From: Panagrolaimus kolymaensis
Taxonomy: Eukaryota > Nematoda > Chromadorea > Rhabditida > Panagrolaimidae
Assembly: GCA_028622995.1 (NCBI GenBank)
Contig: JAJQJQ010000005.1
Span: forward strand, 2,418,001-2,482,000
Reading direction: 5' to 3'
DNA length: 64,000 nucleotides
The position numbers were made by a program, and so were the translations under genes. Shown piece after piece: positions 39,128 to 49,279 of the stretch. Every line of letters begins with the position of its first letter. Position 1 is the first letter of the stretch. The notes under the pieces are model-generated. The model saw nothing but the letters and a program-made list of their open reading frames with translations. It ran no database searches and was not told the origin of the DNA.

Positions 39128-39608
39128 TTGTTATTATTCAGCACAAAAAAAGTTGAAAGTAAATTCTTCGATAAAGGTTTTGATTAAAAATGAAAGAACT
39201 TTAATTTTTGTTTTTTTTGAAAAGCATCCATTCAGCTTTTCGTGGTGATGTGCCTTGAATGACCATAAAGATACAGTATATGAATCGCACAATGGCGGCG
39301 AATTAAAATTGATTAATTCAAAGACCTTTGAATTCGCTAATCAGCAACAGCTTGCTTGGGTTTCAATAATAAAATTGTTTTCGAAGTAATCAACTGATAA
39401 ACATTTTTAAATTTTACATCCTCTATTTTAGACTAGACCAAATTAAAATTTTTTACTCTTCAAGTCCTAAAGTTTCGAAAGCTGCAATGATCCATGACTT
39501 ATCTCGTCATAGAAAATCAACTATTTGCTTTCCAACGCAATTAATTTTACAGTCATTTATTAAAAATACAAATATTTTACAAATAAAATGGCAGACATTA
39601 AAAAATTA

Positions 39609-41809
39609 TTATTTTGGTTTGAAATAAGCACTTTGATTTTCAGCTGCTGATGGTGGTGGTTGATTGGAGTTTTGAGATTTCAAAGATGCATTTTTGATTG
39701 TTGGACCATTTGTTGGAACTGCAAAATAAACACTATCATTTCGTTCAAGAACATTTTCATCCTTTGTTTTGTCTGCTTCTGGTGGAGGTGCTTGAACTTT
39801 TGGAGGTTGTTGAGATTTTGGATTAGGTAAAACAGTCTGAAAACAAAATTTTGAAAGATATTTAAAACAAGCAAAACTCACTTTAACTCTTGCATCATCA
39901 CCATCTTTTTGTTCTTTGCTACTATCAGGAGGAGGTACAGTACGACTTTTCTCTGTTCCAAAATTAACTTTTGCAGGTTGAGATTTTGAAGGTGGTAAAA
40001 CAGCCTAAAACGTACATCTTTATAAGCTGAAACTTTTTAACAACCAAAAACTCACTTGTTGTTCGTTCTTTGCTTTGTCAATTTCAGGAGAAGTTGGTTC
40101 AACTTTTGGAGATGGTGAAGATTGAGGATTTGGAGAAGGTAAAAATATCTGAAAGCCACATTTGGATAAGTTTATCTTTAATAAACAAAAAAACTCACTT
40201 CAACTCCTGAACCAGCGCTACCATCTTTTTGTTCTTTAACATCATCAGGAGGAGGTACTGTGCGACATTTTTCTGTTCCGAAATTAAAAGCTGTTGGATT
40301 TTTAACGCATTGATTGAATTCAAAGTCACTTCTTGTTTGATTTAGATTTTCAGGAACAGGTGGCAACTAAAAATGGTAATGTTAAGAATACGAAAGCAAT
40401 GAATAAATACATACATCAGCAGTAGGCTTAAAATCCCATGGAGAATTAAAAACACAATTTTTGAGTTTCGCTTCTTCGGTTAAAGCATCTTTGAAAAATG
40501 AATAATTTGGAACTTTGGCATCTGTTTCATTGATGGCACCAGCAAAAGCTTGAAATGGTCGTGGCATTACAGTATAACGATGATACACTATAAAAGAAGT
40601 GATGATAAGTTAAAATTCGTATAAAAACCAAGAGGAAGTAACTTACATTCACCTCTCATCAATTTATCTTTCATTTCAGCCATTTGAGCTGATTTAAGAC
40701 GTTTATCAGATGACCATGGAAGAAAATGAGGATGAAATATATCACAAGTAATGTAAAACCAAGATTCCAAATCATCTCGACGATTATACGGTGCACCATT
40801 ATGTTGACATCGAGGAGCATAGCGATCAAAAACTTGTGGCTGACTAAAAGTTAAAAGTTAGTAAAAAAAAGCGTTGAGCAGTAACATAATTTGAAAATGA
40901 ATGCATATGTTGCCATTTTTAGCAGACAAAACAAACTTACGTTCGAGTGATGGTTGTTTCAGCACGTGAAGGATTTGCCATTCTTGCAAATGAAAAATTG
41001 ATCAAAAATAAAGTATATCTTTCACGAGGTTTAAGACCAGTTATAAAAGTTCGAGGACGAATTCGACAATGAATAAAACCAAGTTGATGAATTTGTTCAA
41101 TTGCATTTAACATTTGTAAGCTTAAATCCAATGCTGTTTGATAGCTAAAAAAACAAACTAGTTAATATCATTTCCAAGAAACAAAAAGAATAACAAAATC
41201 AATTTTATAATGTTCTAAAAACTACTTACTTTGGAACTTTTTCATCCGATAAAACATTAGCAAGACTTTCACCACCAAGAGTCATAAACAAGAATTGTCC
41301 ATCCGAGCATTCACCATAATCATAAATATTAAAAAATCGAAGATCTTCTTTATCTAATTTCTTTGATAAAATTGAAAGTTCTTGATATACGTGAGCTTCA
41401 TGTCGAAGAATGGTGGCTTTTCCAGTATCTGTTGGTAAATGAGCTTTCATACCCAAAACTTTATCATCTTTATTTCGACGAACTTCAAAAATATTTGACA
41501 TTCGACCTTTGGCAATTTCACGAGCAATTACATAGCTAAAAATAAATGGAGGTAATTAGACGTACAATTCATTTAAAAACAAACATACCTATACTTTTTT
41601 GTTTCAACTTCATGTCCAACAGTGATTGAATTTTCAGCTTTCTTCTTTTTTAAATCTTCCATTTCTGTTACAATTCTTTGTCGTGCACTATCGGTATCAG
41701 GTGGAGGTTCAGTTGGTTGAGTTGTTTCCGTATGAATTGGAGGACGTGATGAATTATTATTATTTCCAGCTCGTTTTGAGTTTCGACGACGTTGACCAGG
41801 CATACTCAT
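39609..41809 (-). CDS. TTBK-like (CK1-superfamily) pseudokinase with Pro-rich tail
   Basis: Nematodes carry many tau-tubulin-kinase-like genes of the CK1 group. Nine exons: 41589-41809, 41230-41535, 40941-41144, 40647-40843, 40415-40587, 40199-40366, 40056-40148, 39882-40004 and 39609-39836, giving 570 residues. The order is a basic/polar N-terminus (MSMPGQRRRNSKRAG), a kinase-like domain (about 75-340; VIAREIAKGRMSNIFEVRR, LGMKAHL, LFMTLGGESLANVL, DDLESWFYI) and a repetitive Pro/Lys tail. The catalytic-loop HRDIKPSN reads HCRIRPRT, and the metal-binding DFG reads NFS, so phosphotransfer is not expected, although the Lys in GMKAHL remains. A binding or scaffold role is an inference. An in-frame upstream ATG at 41836 is an alternative start. 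It shares strand with the NIPBL-like gene 482 bases downstream. Confidence 0.82.
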
Positions 41810-42284
41810 ATTTTTTCTTTTGTGTTCAAACAACAACCAGCCGTTGAATGAAGCAACCTCGTTTCAAAAGATGAGCAACAATAATCAAAAATGAGAAAAG
41901 CCATCAAAGTTTTCATTTATTCAAAACAGTTGCGTTGGTCGTTGAAAAATTAGCATAACCATGTGAAGATTCTTCCATCATTACGTTGGTGATCCTAAAA
42001 TCATTGTTGTTGGTTCTTTTTTTTCTCCAATAAAATTGCGACGAGTGTTTTTAACCGCTGCAAATTGTTTTATCGTTTGATTAGTAAATGGGCGCCAAAA
42101 AAAATATCCGCCTGAATGGTACTTTTGCGAGGCTACTGTATTTTTGCTTTTTTCGTTGTCCAATTTGTCATTCAACTAAAAATCCTAACACAGCCAAAAT
42201 AAAAAAACAAGCATTTTTTGTTTTTTTTATGCGTGTTTTACTTCTTCAGTAATAACTTTATTTGTGTTTGTTTTTCAGCCAATT
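41810..42284. promoter_or_regulatory. divergent upstream region, with a possible E2F-type site
   Basis: Lies between the divergent TTBK-like (-) and leader/mini-peptide (+) starts. GGCGCCAAAAA at about 42090-42100 reads TTTTTGGCGCC on the minus strand, an E2F-like match some 285 bases before the TTBK-like start. There is no other recognisable element. Use of the site is inferred only from the motif. Confidence 0.3.
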
Positions 42285-42466
42285 ATGAGCTTGCTACTGA
42301 TCTTATTCTTTCTAATTATTATGAAACTATGCTTACTACGTTTCTTTCTATCTCAACTTAGAAAATTAAGAACATCCAAAGTAAGAATAAACAGAGGCAT
42401 AGTCGAGTAAGTTTTCTTATAATCGTAATATTTTTTACTATAGTATTTTTTTTCAGAATGGTCTAA
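42285..42466 (+). CDS. possible 43-residue membrane mini-peptide, or 5' leader exons
   Basis: The ATG lies seven bases behind a strong acceptor (TTTTTCAG, ending 42278). Exons 42285-42406 and 42457-42466 join GTAAGT to TTTTTTTCAG and encode 43 residues: a hydrophobic helix (MSLLLILFFLIIMKLCLL) and a basic tail (LRKLRTSKVRINRG). A further acceptor at about 42789 precedes the PMP3 gene, so these pieces could be spliced leader exons of that gene and not a protein of their own. No family recognised. Confidence 0.3.
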
Positions 42467-42854
42467 TAACAATGGAATGCCTTAATGCTATGTAATTATG
42501 TGATTAACTTTATAATATGTTCTTATGCTGTATTTGACTGATTTATTCTAACTCCATGTTTCTTACTAACGGTATGTTTTTTAAACAAGAGATTTGACCT
42601 TGCTTCAAAATCTTAGATACTTCATTTTCAACACGGGCTTGCTTTTGAGGATGCTTTTCACTTTTTGTTAGCAATTTTTAACCTCGCAAAAAATTGCATA
42701 AATTTTTGCATCTTACGGAAAATGCATGATAAATTTGCATACAAAAATTAGAGTATTTTTCTCATAGTTCTTTTTTTTTCCTTTTCAGAATCATCATCAT
42801 TTGTTGGAATCTTGTGCTGAATCGTTCGTTGGTTTCAATCATCTGCTCTGAAAA

Positions 42855-43139
42855 ATGGTCGACGGTTACACTTGCATCTGTCTCATCGTCGCCTGGTTTC
42901 TTCCACCATTAGGTCTATATCTTAAAATTCAAAAGTGTAACAAAACTATTTGCCTCAACATCTGTTTAACCTTTTGTTTCGTCATTCCTGGTCTTATTCA
43001 TGCTTTCATCGTCATTTTGAAAACTCCAAATAATGGTAATAATGGTTTCAATAATGGTGGTAATATGGGTGGCAATAATGGTGGTAATATGGGTGGTAAT
43101 AATGGCGGCAATTATGGCAATAATGGTAATAAGAAATAG
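42855..43139 (+). CDS. PMP3/UPF0057-family two-helix membrane protein
   Basis: Small proteolipids of this family (yeast Pmp3, plant RCI2, several C. elegans members) sit in the plasma membrane and influence membrane potential and salt tolerance. The 94-residue intronless frame has the two-helix core: ICLIVAWFLPPLGLYLK (FLPPLGV-type motif), a short Cys/Asn loop, then ICLTFCFVIPGLIHAFIVIL (IPGIIHA-type motif). The usual family length is 50-60 residues. Here about 35 extra residues form an Asn/Gly/Met repeat (GGNMGGNNGG units). The start follows GAAAA and no other ATG is in frame. AATAAA lies at 43240-43245. Confidence 0.92.
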   Translation: MVDGYTCICLIVAWFLPPLGLYLKIQKCNKTICLNICLTFCFVIPGLIHAFIVILKTPNNGNNGFNNGGNMGGNNGGNMGGNNGGNYGNNGNKK

Positions 43140-43976
43140 TGTATATGCTGATGGTTTCTCAACTTGAACGTTCTTCACCTGATTCCGACTTTATTATGTT
43201 TTCTTTGTATTTGGTGGTACGATTTCATGGTTGCTGTAGAATAAATTAATTATATATTTTCTTGTCTTTGTTGTTTTACTTTTGGGTTTTTGTTTAACTA
43301 CAGTTCTTTGAGGTTATGTATGGTCAACTAAAGCTGCGAGCATTAGCCGTTATTAGCCATTGTCATTAGGCAGCATAGTTGTCATTCCAGAAACATTTGA
43401 ATTATAAAGGAATAATATTAGGTGTTTATGCTGATTCGGTAGCCTTACAAATAACGATATTAGTGTTTAGTTGTCTTTGTTAAATTGCTGCATAGCGTAC
43501 AGGTTTCACAGAGATGTTTGCAAAATATGCTTTGATTAACCTGTTATCCTGAATGTTATTATTTTTATGACTTTCTCTAGTGGTTAATCATTGTTCCACG
43601 AAGTTCTTAGCTTAAGCTAACACGCTTTAGTAACTTTGCCGTTCAATTAGAGATTGTTATGCTGGACAATTTACTGGCACACATTTGTTTTCTTGCTACA
43701 GGTTTGTCTTTAAGCTCTATTGCAAAACCACATTTTCTTGAAACTCTAAGTTGTGTTAAAACTTTGCTATCACCTTCAGAGGTAAAAAAGTTACTGGTGG
43801 ATAATGCATACTCAACTTGCAATAATGTTTGTGATTTCAGGTTTGGTGATATTCCATCATATACGAGCAATTCATAAAAGTACATTGTAAGCATTAAAGT
43901 TTAATCATTTATTAAAACTACCATATTCAATTTCAAGCAAAAATACATACATAAACTTTCAAAGAATCATAGTTAA
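43140..43976. other. 3' region of PMP3 up to the tandem junction
   Basis: No gene recognised. Open frames of about 70-80 codons overlap on both strands at 43643-43894 and cannot be told from chance. The last bases (43971-43976) are the end of the repeat unit, corresponding to the 3' end of the small protein gene that follows copy 2. Confidence 0.45.
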
Positions 43977-44267
43977 TTGAATTCTCCATGATTTTGTTTG
44001 AGGAATTTCTCTTTTTCTAACCCAAATATTTTTTATTATTTTTGTTTTTGGTGAAATTTTATGAAAATCTTCATAAAATTTCAAGACAACAGAATAATTA
44101 TTTATTTCCAATCCACATGCGACGCTTATTTGGGATGAAACTGGAAAAAGTTTGCAGGATTGATAAAGTTTTCGTAAATGAATTGCTTTAGCATTTGTGA
44201 ACATATATCGCATCAAAGGTTGAGGCAAAGAAAAATGTTGTGATTGTGCATCATCAAATTCACGCAT
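43959..44267 (-). pseudogene. truncated family B gene at the tandem junction
   Basis: Copy-2 version of the gene at 30036-30974, cut in its first exon by the duplication junction at 43976/43977. The first 97 or so residues (MREFDDAQSQ to SWRIQ) are unchanged. The frame then crosses into the unrelated end of copy 1 and stops after LTMIL, giving 102 codons. The QLPNASDIS part and both downstream exons are missing. If expressed, it would yield only the F-box-like half. Confidence 0.9.
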
Positions 44268-44509
44268 ATTTGGCTTGATGAAAAGTTTTATTAGAAGTTT
44301 GAAATATTATAAAATCTGTAAACGCAGTAAAAAATATTTATATGAAAGCAGCCTTCTAAATATTTTGGTAAAAAAATAGGAGAATGGAAAAATAATAATA
44401 AATATCAAAATTAGGCCATAAATTTTTTTTATAAAGAAGCATTAATATATTTGAGGCATACTTATCCATCCCTTCTAAACCCTTTTTTCGCAATTTTTTT
44501 ATTACTCAT

Positions 44510-44713
44510 CTAAGCGACTTGACAAGGTTGTCGACCATTTGGATATGAAAAATCCACTGTTTTTAATTCAATATTTCCATTTATTTCTTGTTGTTTTTCT
44601 TTTCCACCGCCTCCAATTCCAGAAAGGTTATCAATTTTAGGTTCTTGTTTAAGCATATGTAAAATTAAGCCAGCAGATAATTTAGAATTAACATTTTTCA
44701 TAAACTCTCTCAT
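44510..44713 (-). pseudogene. ABC-transporter fragment, second copy
   Basis: Translation identical to 31217-31420: the P-glycoprotein linker text ending in FSYPNGR, with no Walker A. No base difference seen. Confidence 0.6.
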
Positions 44714-45062
44714 TACAATCTTTTAGAAAATATGTGGCTATATTGCATAATCACGAGATAACTTTTATCAATAGATAAAATTTTGATATTGCTAAATAAC
44801 GATGAGTCCCAGTTTGTGTGTCATCAAAATAATTGAAGGTCCGACTTGTTTACCACTCATCTCTTTTTCAAAACAACCTAAAGAGATACGACCCAGCTTC
44901 GTTATAATGAAAAAAAATTTTTTTAAACCAAAACAATTGAAAATCTTTGGCCTCGCATAACTTTTGCTTGAAAACATATTTAATGCAATTCCAATAATTA
45001 TATTTCTTTCTAACCATCGTTCAAGCTTTTTTTATTTATCAAAAAAACTTATTTGTTTCAAA

Positions 45063-46590
45063 ATGCGTAAATCCAAAAAGATAGAGAAACCAAAACTTAT
45101 CTTTAATGTTAAGAATCTTCAGCAGCAAGATTTTTCGCTTTCAAAATCGCTTATTAAATTTATTCTTAAAAGTTCCAATGCTGAAGTTATGCGAAAACTT
45201 TATCAAAGTTGTAAATATTTTTATGAAGCCTCTCCTTATTTTATTGTTGAGAAGCTTGACGTTACCCATGATATTGTAAAGCTTCAAAGTGGTAGCCATA
45301 ATATCACTTTCTCTCTCGATGATTATGATTGGGTGGATACCATCGACAATATTTGGATTACCGAATCCATAAACTTTAATGAAAATGAAGAAGATTACGA
45401 TATTATTCCAAAAATAAAGAAATGTGATGCTTCAACAATTTTTCTTTCGAGATCTCGAATTTATTTGAATGATTTTTCAATTTTGGTGAAATCAAAAAAT
45501 TTGAAAAGTCTACGGTGCTCAAAAATTGTTCAACCGAATATTGATTTATTGACTTTGCCGATTGAGGATTTATTGAATTTAGTTCCAAATGTGACTGATT
45601 TAATGTAAGCAACTTAACTATCATGACCCAAAAATTTGCAGGAATATACATAAACTTTTTTTTGTTGCAGAGTTAACGAATGTCATGTTATACCCGAAAC
45701 AGCTTCGAAGCTTTTTGCACTGAAGAGAATGGTGAAATTTGAGAAGATCCATCTTAAAGGCATCGATGCTTCAATTGATGCAAGAATCTTTCATCGATTT
45801 GTAAAAGTGAGTTTTACTATTTATAAAGAAACAATCATTAAATAGCAAACATTGTTTCAGAATAATGCTACCGCCAATGCCGAAATAGCTTTAAGATTTA
45901 AAGAAAAAACTAACAAAATTTTTGAAAATGAGTTTAATGCAATTTGTGATGATGATGAACCATCGGCAAAGAAATCGAAAATTAATTTTTCAACTTCATT
46001 AAGAAATGGAAAAAGTAAGTTTTTAGGTTGCATCTCTAAATTATTCTGAAACTGATACAACATTAATTTCAGCAATTAAATTCATTCATCAAAATATGCG
46101 AATACAAAATTTTCGTTTACCCAAACCCATTATGGCTTATATCATTGCTCATCCAAATGGCCCACTTCTTCGAAAACTTTATCAAACATGTAAATATTTT
46201 TATATTCGTCGACCATATTGTATTATCGATAAAGTAACCATTTGCTATCACGACCAATATTTTAAAATTGGTTCAAAAAGGTATCCAATCATTGATGCCG
46301 AACATCTTGATTCATTCCAAAATATTTGGGTTACTCAAAGTGTAAACATCGATGATAATGTTGCGTTTGTGAGAGATATGATTCCAAAAATAATTGAATG
46401 CGATGCAAAGAAAATTGAATGCAATGATATTATTTTATCGAAAGAAGCATACAATATTTTAACTAAATCTGGAAAAGTCGAAACTTGGAATAGTGATGAG
46501 TGTCGAGTTTTGTATGGTTCAAATAATTTATTAAATGTTCCATTTGAAGATTTAATGGAAAATCTTGTTAATGCTAAAGATATTACGTAA
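45063..46590 (+). CDS. double-module F-box-like family B protein, second copy
   Basis: Second copy of 31770-33297. Exons 45063-45604, 45671-45806, 45861-46014 and 46073-46590 give 449 residues with identical translation. The upstream sequence back to the junction is also repeated, so its promoter is probably present in both copies. Confidence 0.65.
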
Positions 46591-46842
46591 GCTATCCATC
46601 TAAGCATCTTGGTTTTTTATATATGGTAGTTTGGAGTAAAGAAGTTAGATCTGTTGCGATCGATTAAATAGGTATCATCATTAGAAGATACCAATAATAA
46701 AACAAATATTATTTAAGTATGCAAATTTCTCACTTATTTTTCCCATTCGATTTGCGCACTTTCAAAGTGTTTCGCTTTCTTTTCTTTTTCAAGCAAAGTT
46801 ATGAATATTTTTTGTTGTTGCTTGTTTTGTCATTTTCAAGAT

Positions 46843-48749
46843 ATGAATCCATTCATGAATTTTGTTTTAAACTATTCACACAATTGGAATCAAATAAGAA
46901 CAAAATTTGTTGGGAAAAACGAAATGATACTGAAAATGAGAAAATTCAAAAGATTAGAAGTTTCAAGTGAAGAATGGAATCAAATGGTTTTGGAAATTAT
47001 GAAAACTTTGAATGATAAAAAGAATTTTTTTGCTGTTTACGATGTCGTTTATAATGGTGTTGTTCAAGTTCTCATCGAAGCAGACAATCTCCCAATGGAT
47101 GCTATTACAAAATTATCATGGATTTTACGATTTATCCATGAAAAGCGACCAAACAATATTGATTCCATTATTCATACAGTTAAAAAGCATGTAAGTTTAT
47201 GGTTTTTATTTATTTCTTGAATATTAATGACTTACTTGCATATTTACTTTTTTAGGATTTCGTTACTCGATGTATTGAACTTTCAACAAATCCTGAAAAC
47301 AAATTAGAACTTGTTCATTGTATTGGATATGTGTGTGCTTATAACAAAGAAATACGACAACATGTTCGAAGTTCCACTTTTCCTTCTTTTCTTGTTGGTA
47401 AATCTTGTAATCTTTATTGCCATTAACTAGCTAATGTGTGTGTGTTTTTAGAGAAAATAGCCACCGCTCAACTTTCTGCAAATAACATGTGTCATTTATC
47501 CTTTACTTGGGCAAATTTAATGGAAGATAATGATGTGGATTTTGATCAGATTGTTCCTGTAAGTTTTACTTACTCATTGTGCTGGAAGAAAATGCTTCGA
47601 TGTCATTTTTGTTGTTGTGTTTGGGAGCTGCATAACAGCGTTTCATGTATTTGTCTACCTTCACTAACTTTGTTTGTTTCAGAATCAAGAAATACTATTC
47701 CATGCATTTGAAATACTCTTATCTCCAGCCAAAAATCAAATCACAAAAGTGATTAACTGTTTTGAAATAATTCCAACATATTTTTGTCATGAAGTTCCAC
47801 AACGAGTAAGTAGCTTATTTTTTACATACATACTTGCTACTGGTATTATTTTGTTTATTTCAGTTTGAAAGATTACTCTTCGATGAAAAAATAATTAACT
47901 TACTTTGGTTTTATGTAACAGAAAATGGTGTTGATAGAAATCAAACTTTTATGGCTCTCAAATGCTTTGTTACTTTGACTCAAAATGGTCCACCAAACAA
48001 CTTTGATTCATATTTATTGAGAAATGGTTTAATCAAAAAGTTGGAAGCTGCATGGACAAAAATGGATTTGAAATCTCAATTGATAATTCTCAAAGGTTTT
48101 ATAATAAACTCAAAAGAAATAACATTGGCACTATGGAAAAATGGCAGTAAAATCATTCCAACTACAGCAATCAAAGCATGTTATCGACACGATGAAAAGA
48201 ATGTTGAGGTTCATTTTCATATTTATTTCTTCAGTTGTTTAGTTTGTGTCACCACATTTATTTGTACTTCCATTTCCCTATTGAGATAATAAGTTAGTTC
48301 ATGAATAATAAATATGCTTCATTCAATTTATGTTACAACAATCTTTTTTTTGTGCTAGGAAATTATGAAGTAATAATAATGATTCCATTTAAACGAAGAG
48401 TATGTCTGTCATCTTGTAAATCATCAACTTGCATTTTAATCAACAACAAAAAATTTCAAGGATATTTGTTCTTCCATCGATCGCTTGCTTGTTTTTGAAA
48501 GCCAGTAAAATTATTCGTTCCGCTTCCGAAAAAGCAAACCTTCCAAAATTAAAATTTTTTTCCAAGCCACTTTTATAAAAAGAGCTGGATTTAATATTTA
48601 CCTCAAATTTATTTGGGTAATTAACCATCGATAAACTTGAGAATTGGAATATTTTTTTGTAGGTGGATGAAAACAAAAAACAAGTTCAAAAATGTGCTAT
48701 CTTTTTAAATGGAGAGTCAAAGAAAAAATGGATGATGGCCGCTTATTAA
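46843..48749 (+). CDS. armadillo-like protein, second copy
   Basis: Second copy of 33550-35456 with the same six exons: 46843-47190, 47256-47397, 47452-47558, 47683-47805, 47864-48208 and 48663-48749. It gives 383 residues with identical translation. The uncertainty over the final donor applies here too. Confidence 0.6.
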
Positions 48750-49279
48750 CTTTTTGATAAGCATGAATGCATGTGGATGATATGTAAGTACCAACAATAA
48801 AGGCAATAAATTATGATTGACGAAACATAAAATCTTAATATTAATAAACCTAATACCGATACAAGTTGTCAAAATTATAATTTTGTTATTAAACATGGCT
48901 TTTAGGAATGTGAAGTTTTAATAAAATGATAAATGGATTCCAAAAAATGGTTTAACTCTATTAGCTTCTAATCGAGTTATGGGAGTGGTTATTACATACA
49001 TTTGCTTTACAAAATGATTGTGTAACAATGAAAAAGTATTATCGCCTAACTCAAACTTTGTCCTCAAACAAAAAAATGAGAATAAGTTCAAAATCCGATA
49101 TATTAATACATGCGCCTGTCGTGATTTTCATCTTCTTCATCTGTATCATGGCATGCCATTTAAACTTTAAAAAAAATGGAACATAAACCTTTATTTTACT
49201 TTTCAACATTAAAAAAAATTAATTCAACAAAAATAATAAGAAAAAAGGAAAAAACAACAACAAAAAATCTTTATTCATT

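Larger units (their letters stand above)
30684..43976. repeat. 13,293-bp tandem duplication, copy 1
   Basis: Direct head-to-tail repeat with 43977-57269. All open frames inside both copies are identical in length and translation, and the non-coding stretches I compared by eye show no difference. The left edge was placed by comparing 30680-30700 with 43970-43990: identity starts at 30684/43977, preceded by G versus A. The right edge was placed by comparing 43965-43980 with 57258-57273: identity ends at 43977/57270. The junction shares a single base only, which argues against recombination between long repeats. Confidence 0.97.

Noticed and set aside
42966..43178. 70-codon Ile/Thr-rich frame opposite PMP3
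   Set aside because: Arises from the complement of the Asn/Gly repeat (ATT/ACC codons); no independent support.
43643..43894. 83- and 72-codon frames on opposite strands before the junction
   Set aside because: They overlap each other, contain splice-like motifs, and match no family; chance cannot be excluded.
43920..44000. Mobile-element-mediated origin of the tandem duplication
   Set aside because: No terminal inverted repeats, target-site duplication or transposase-like frame lies at the edges; the junction shares a single base.
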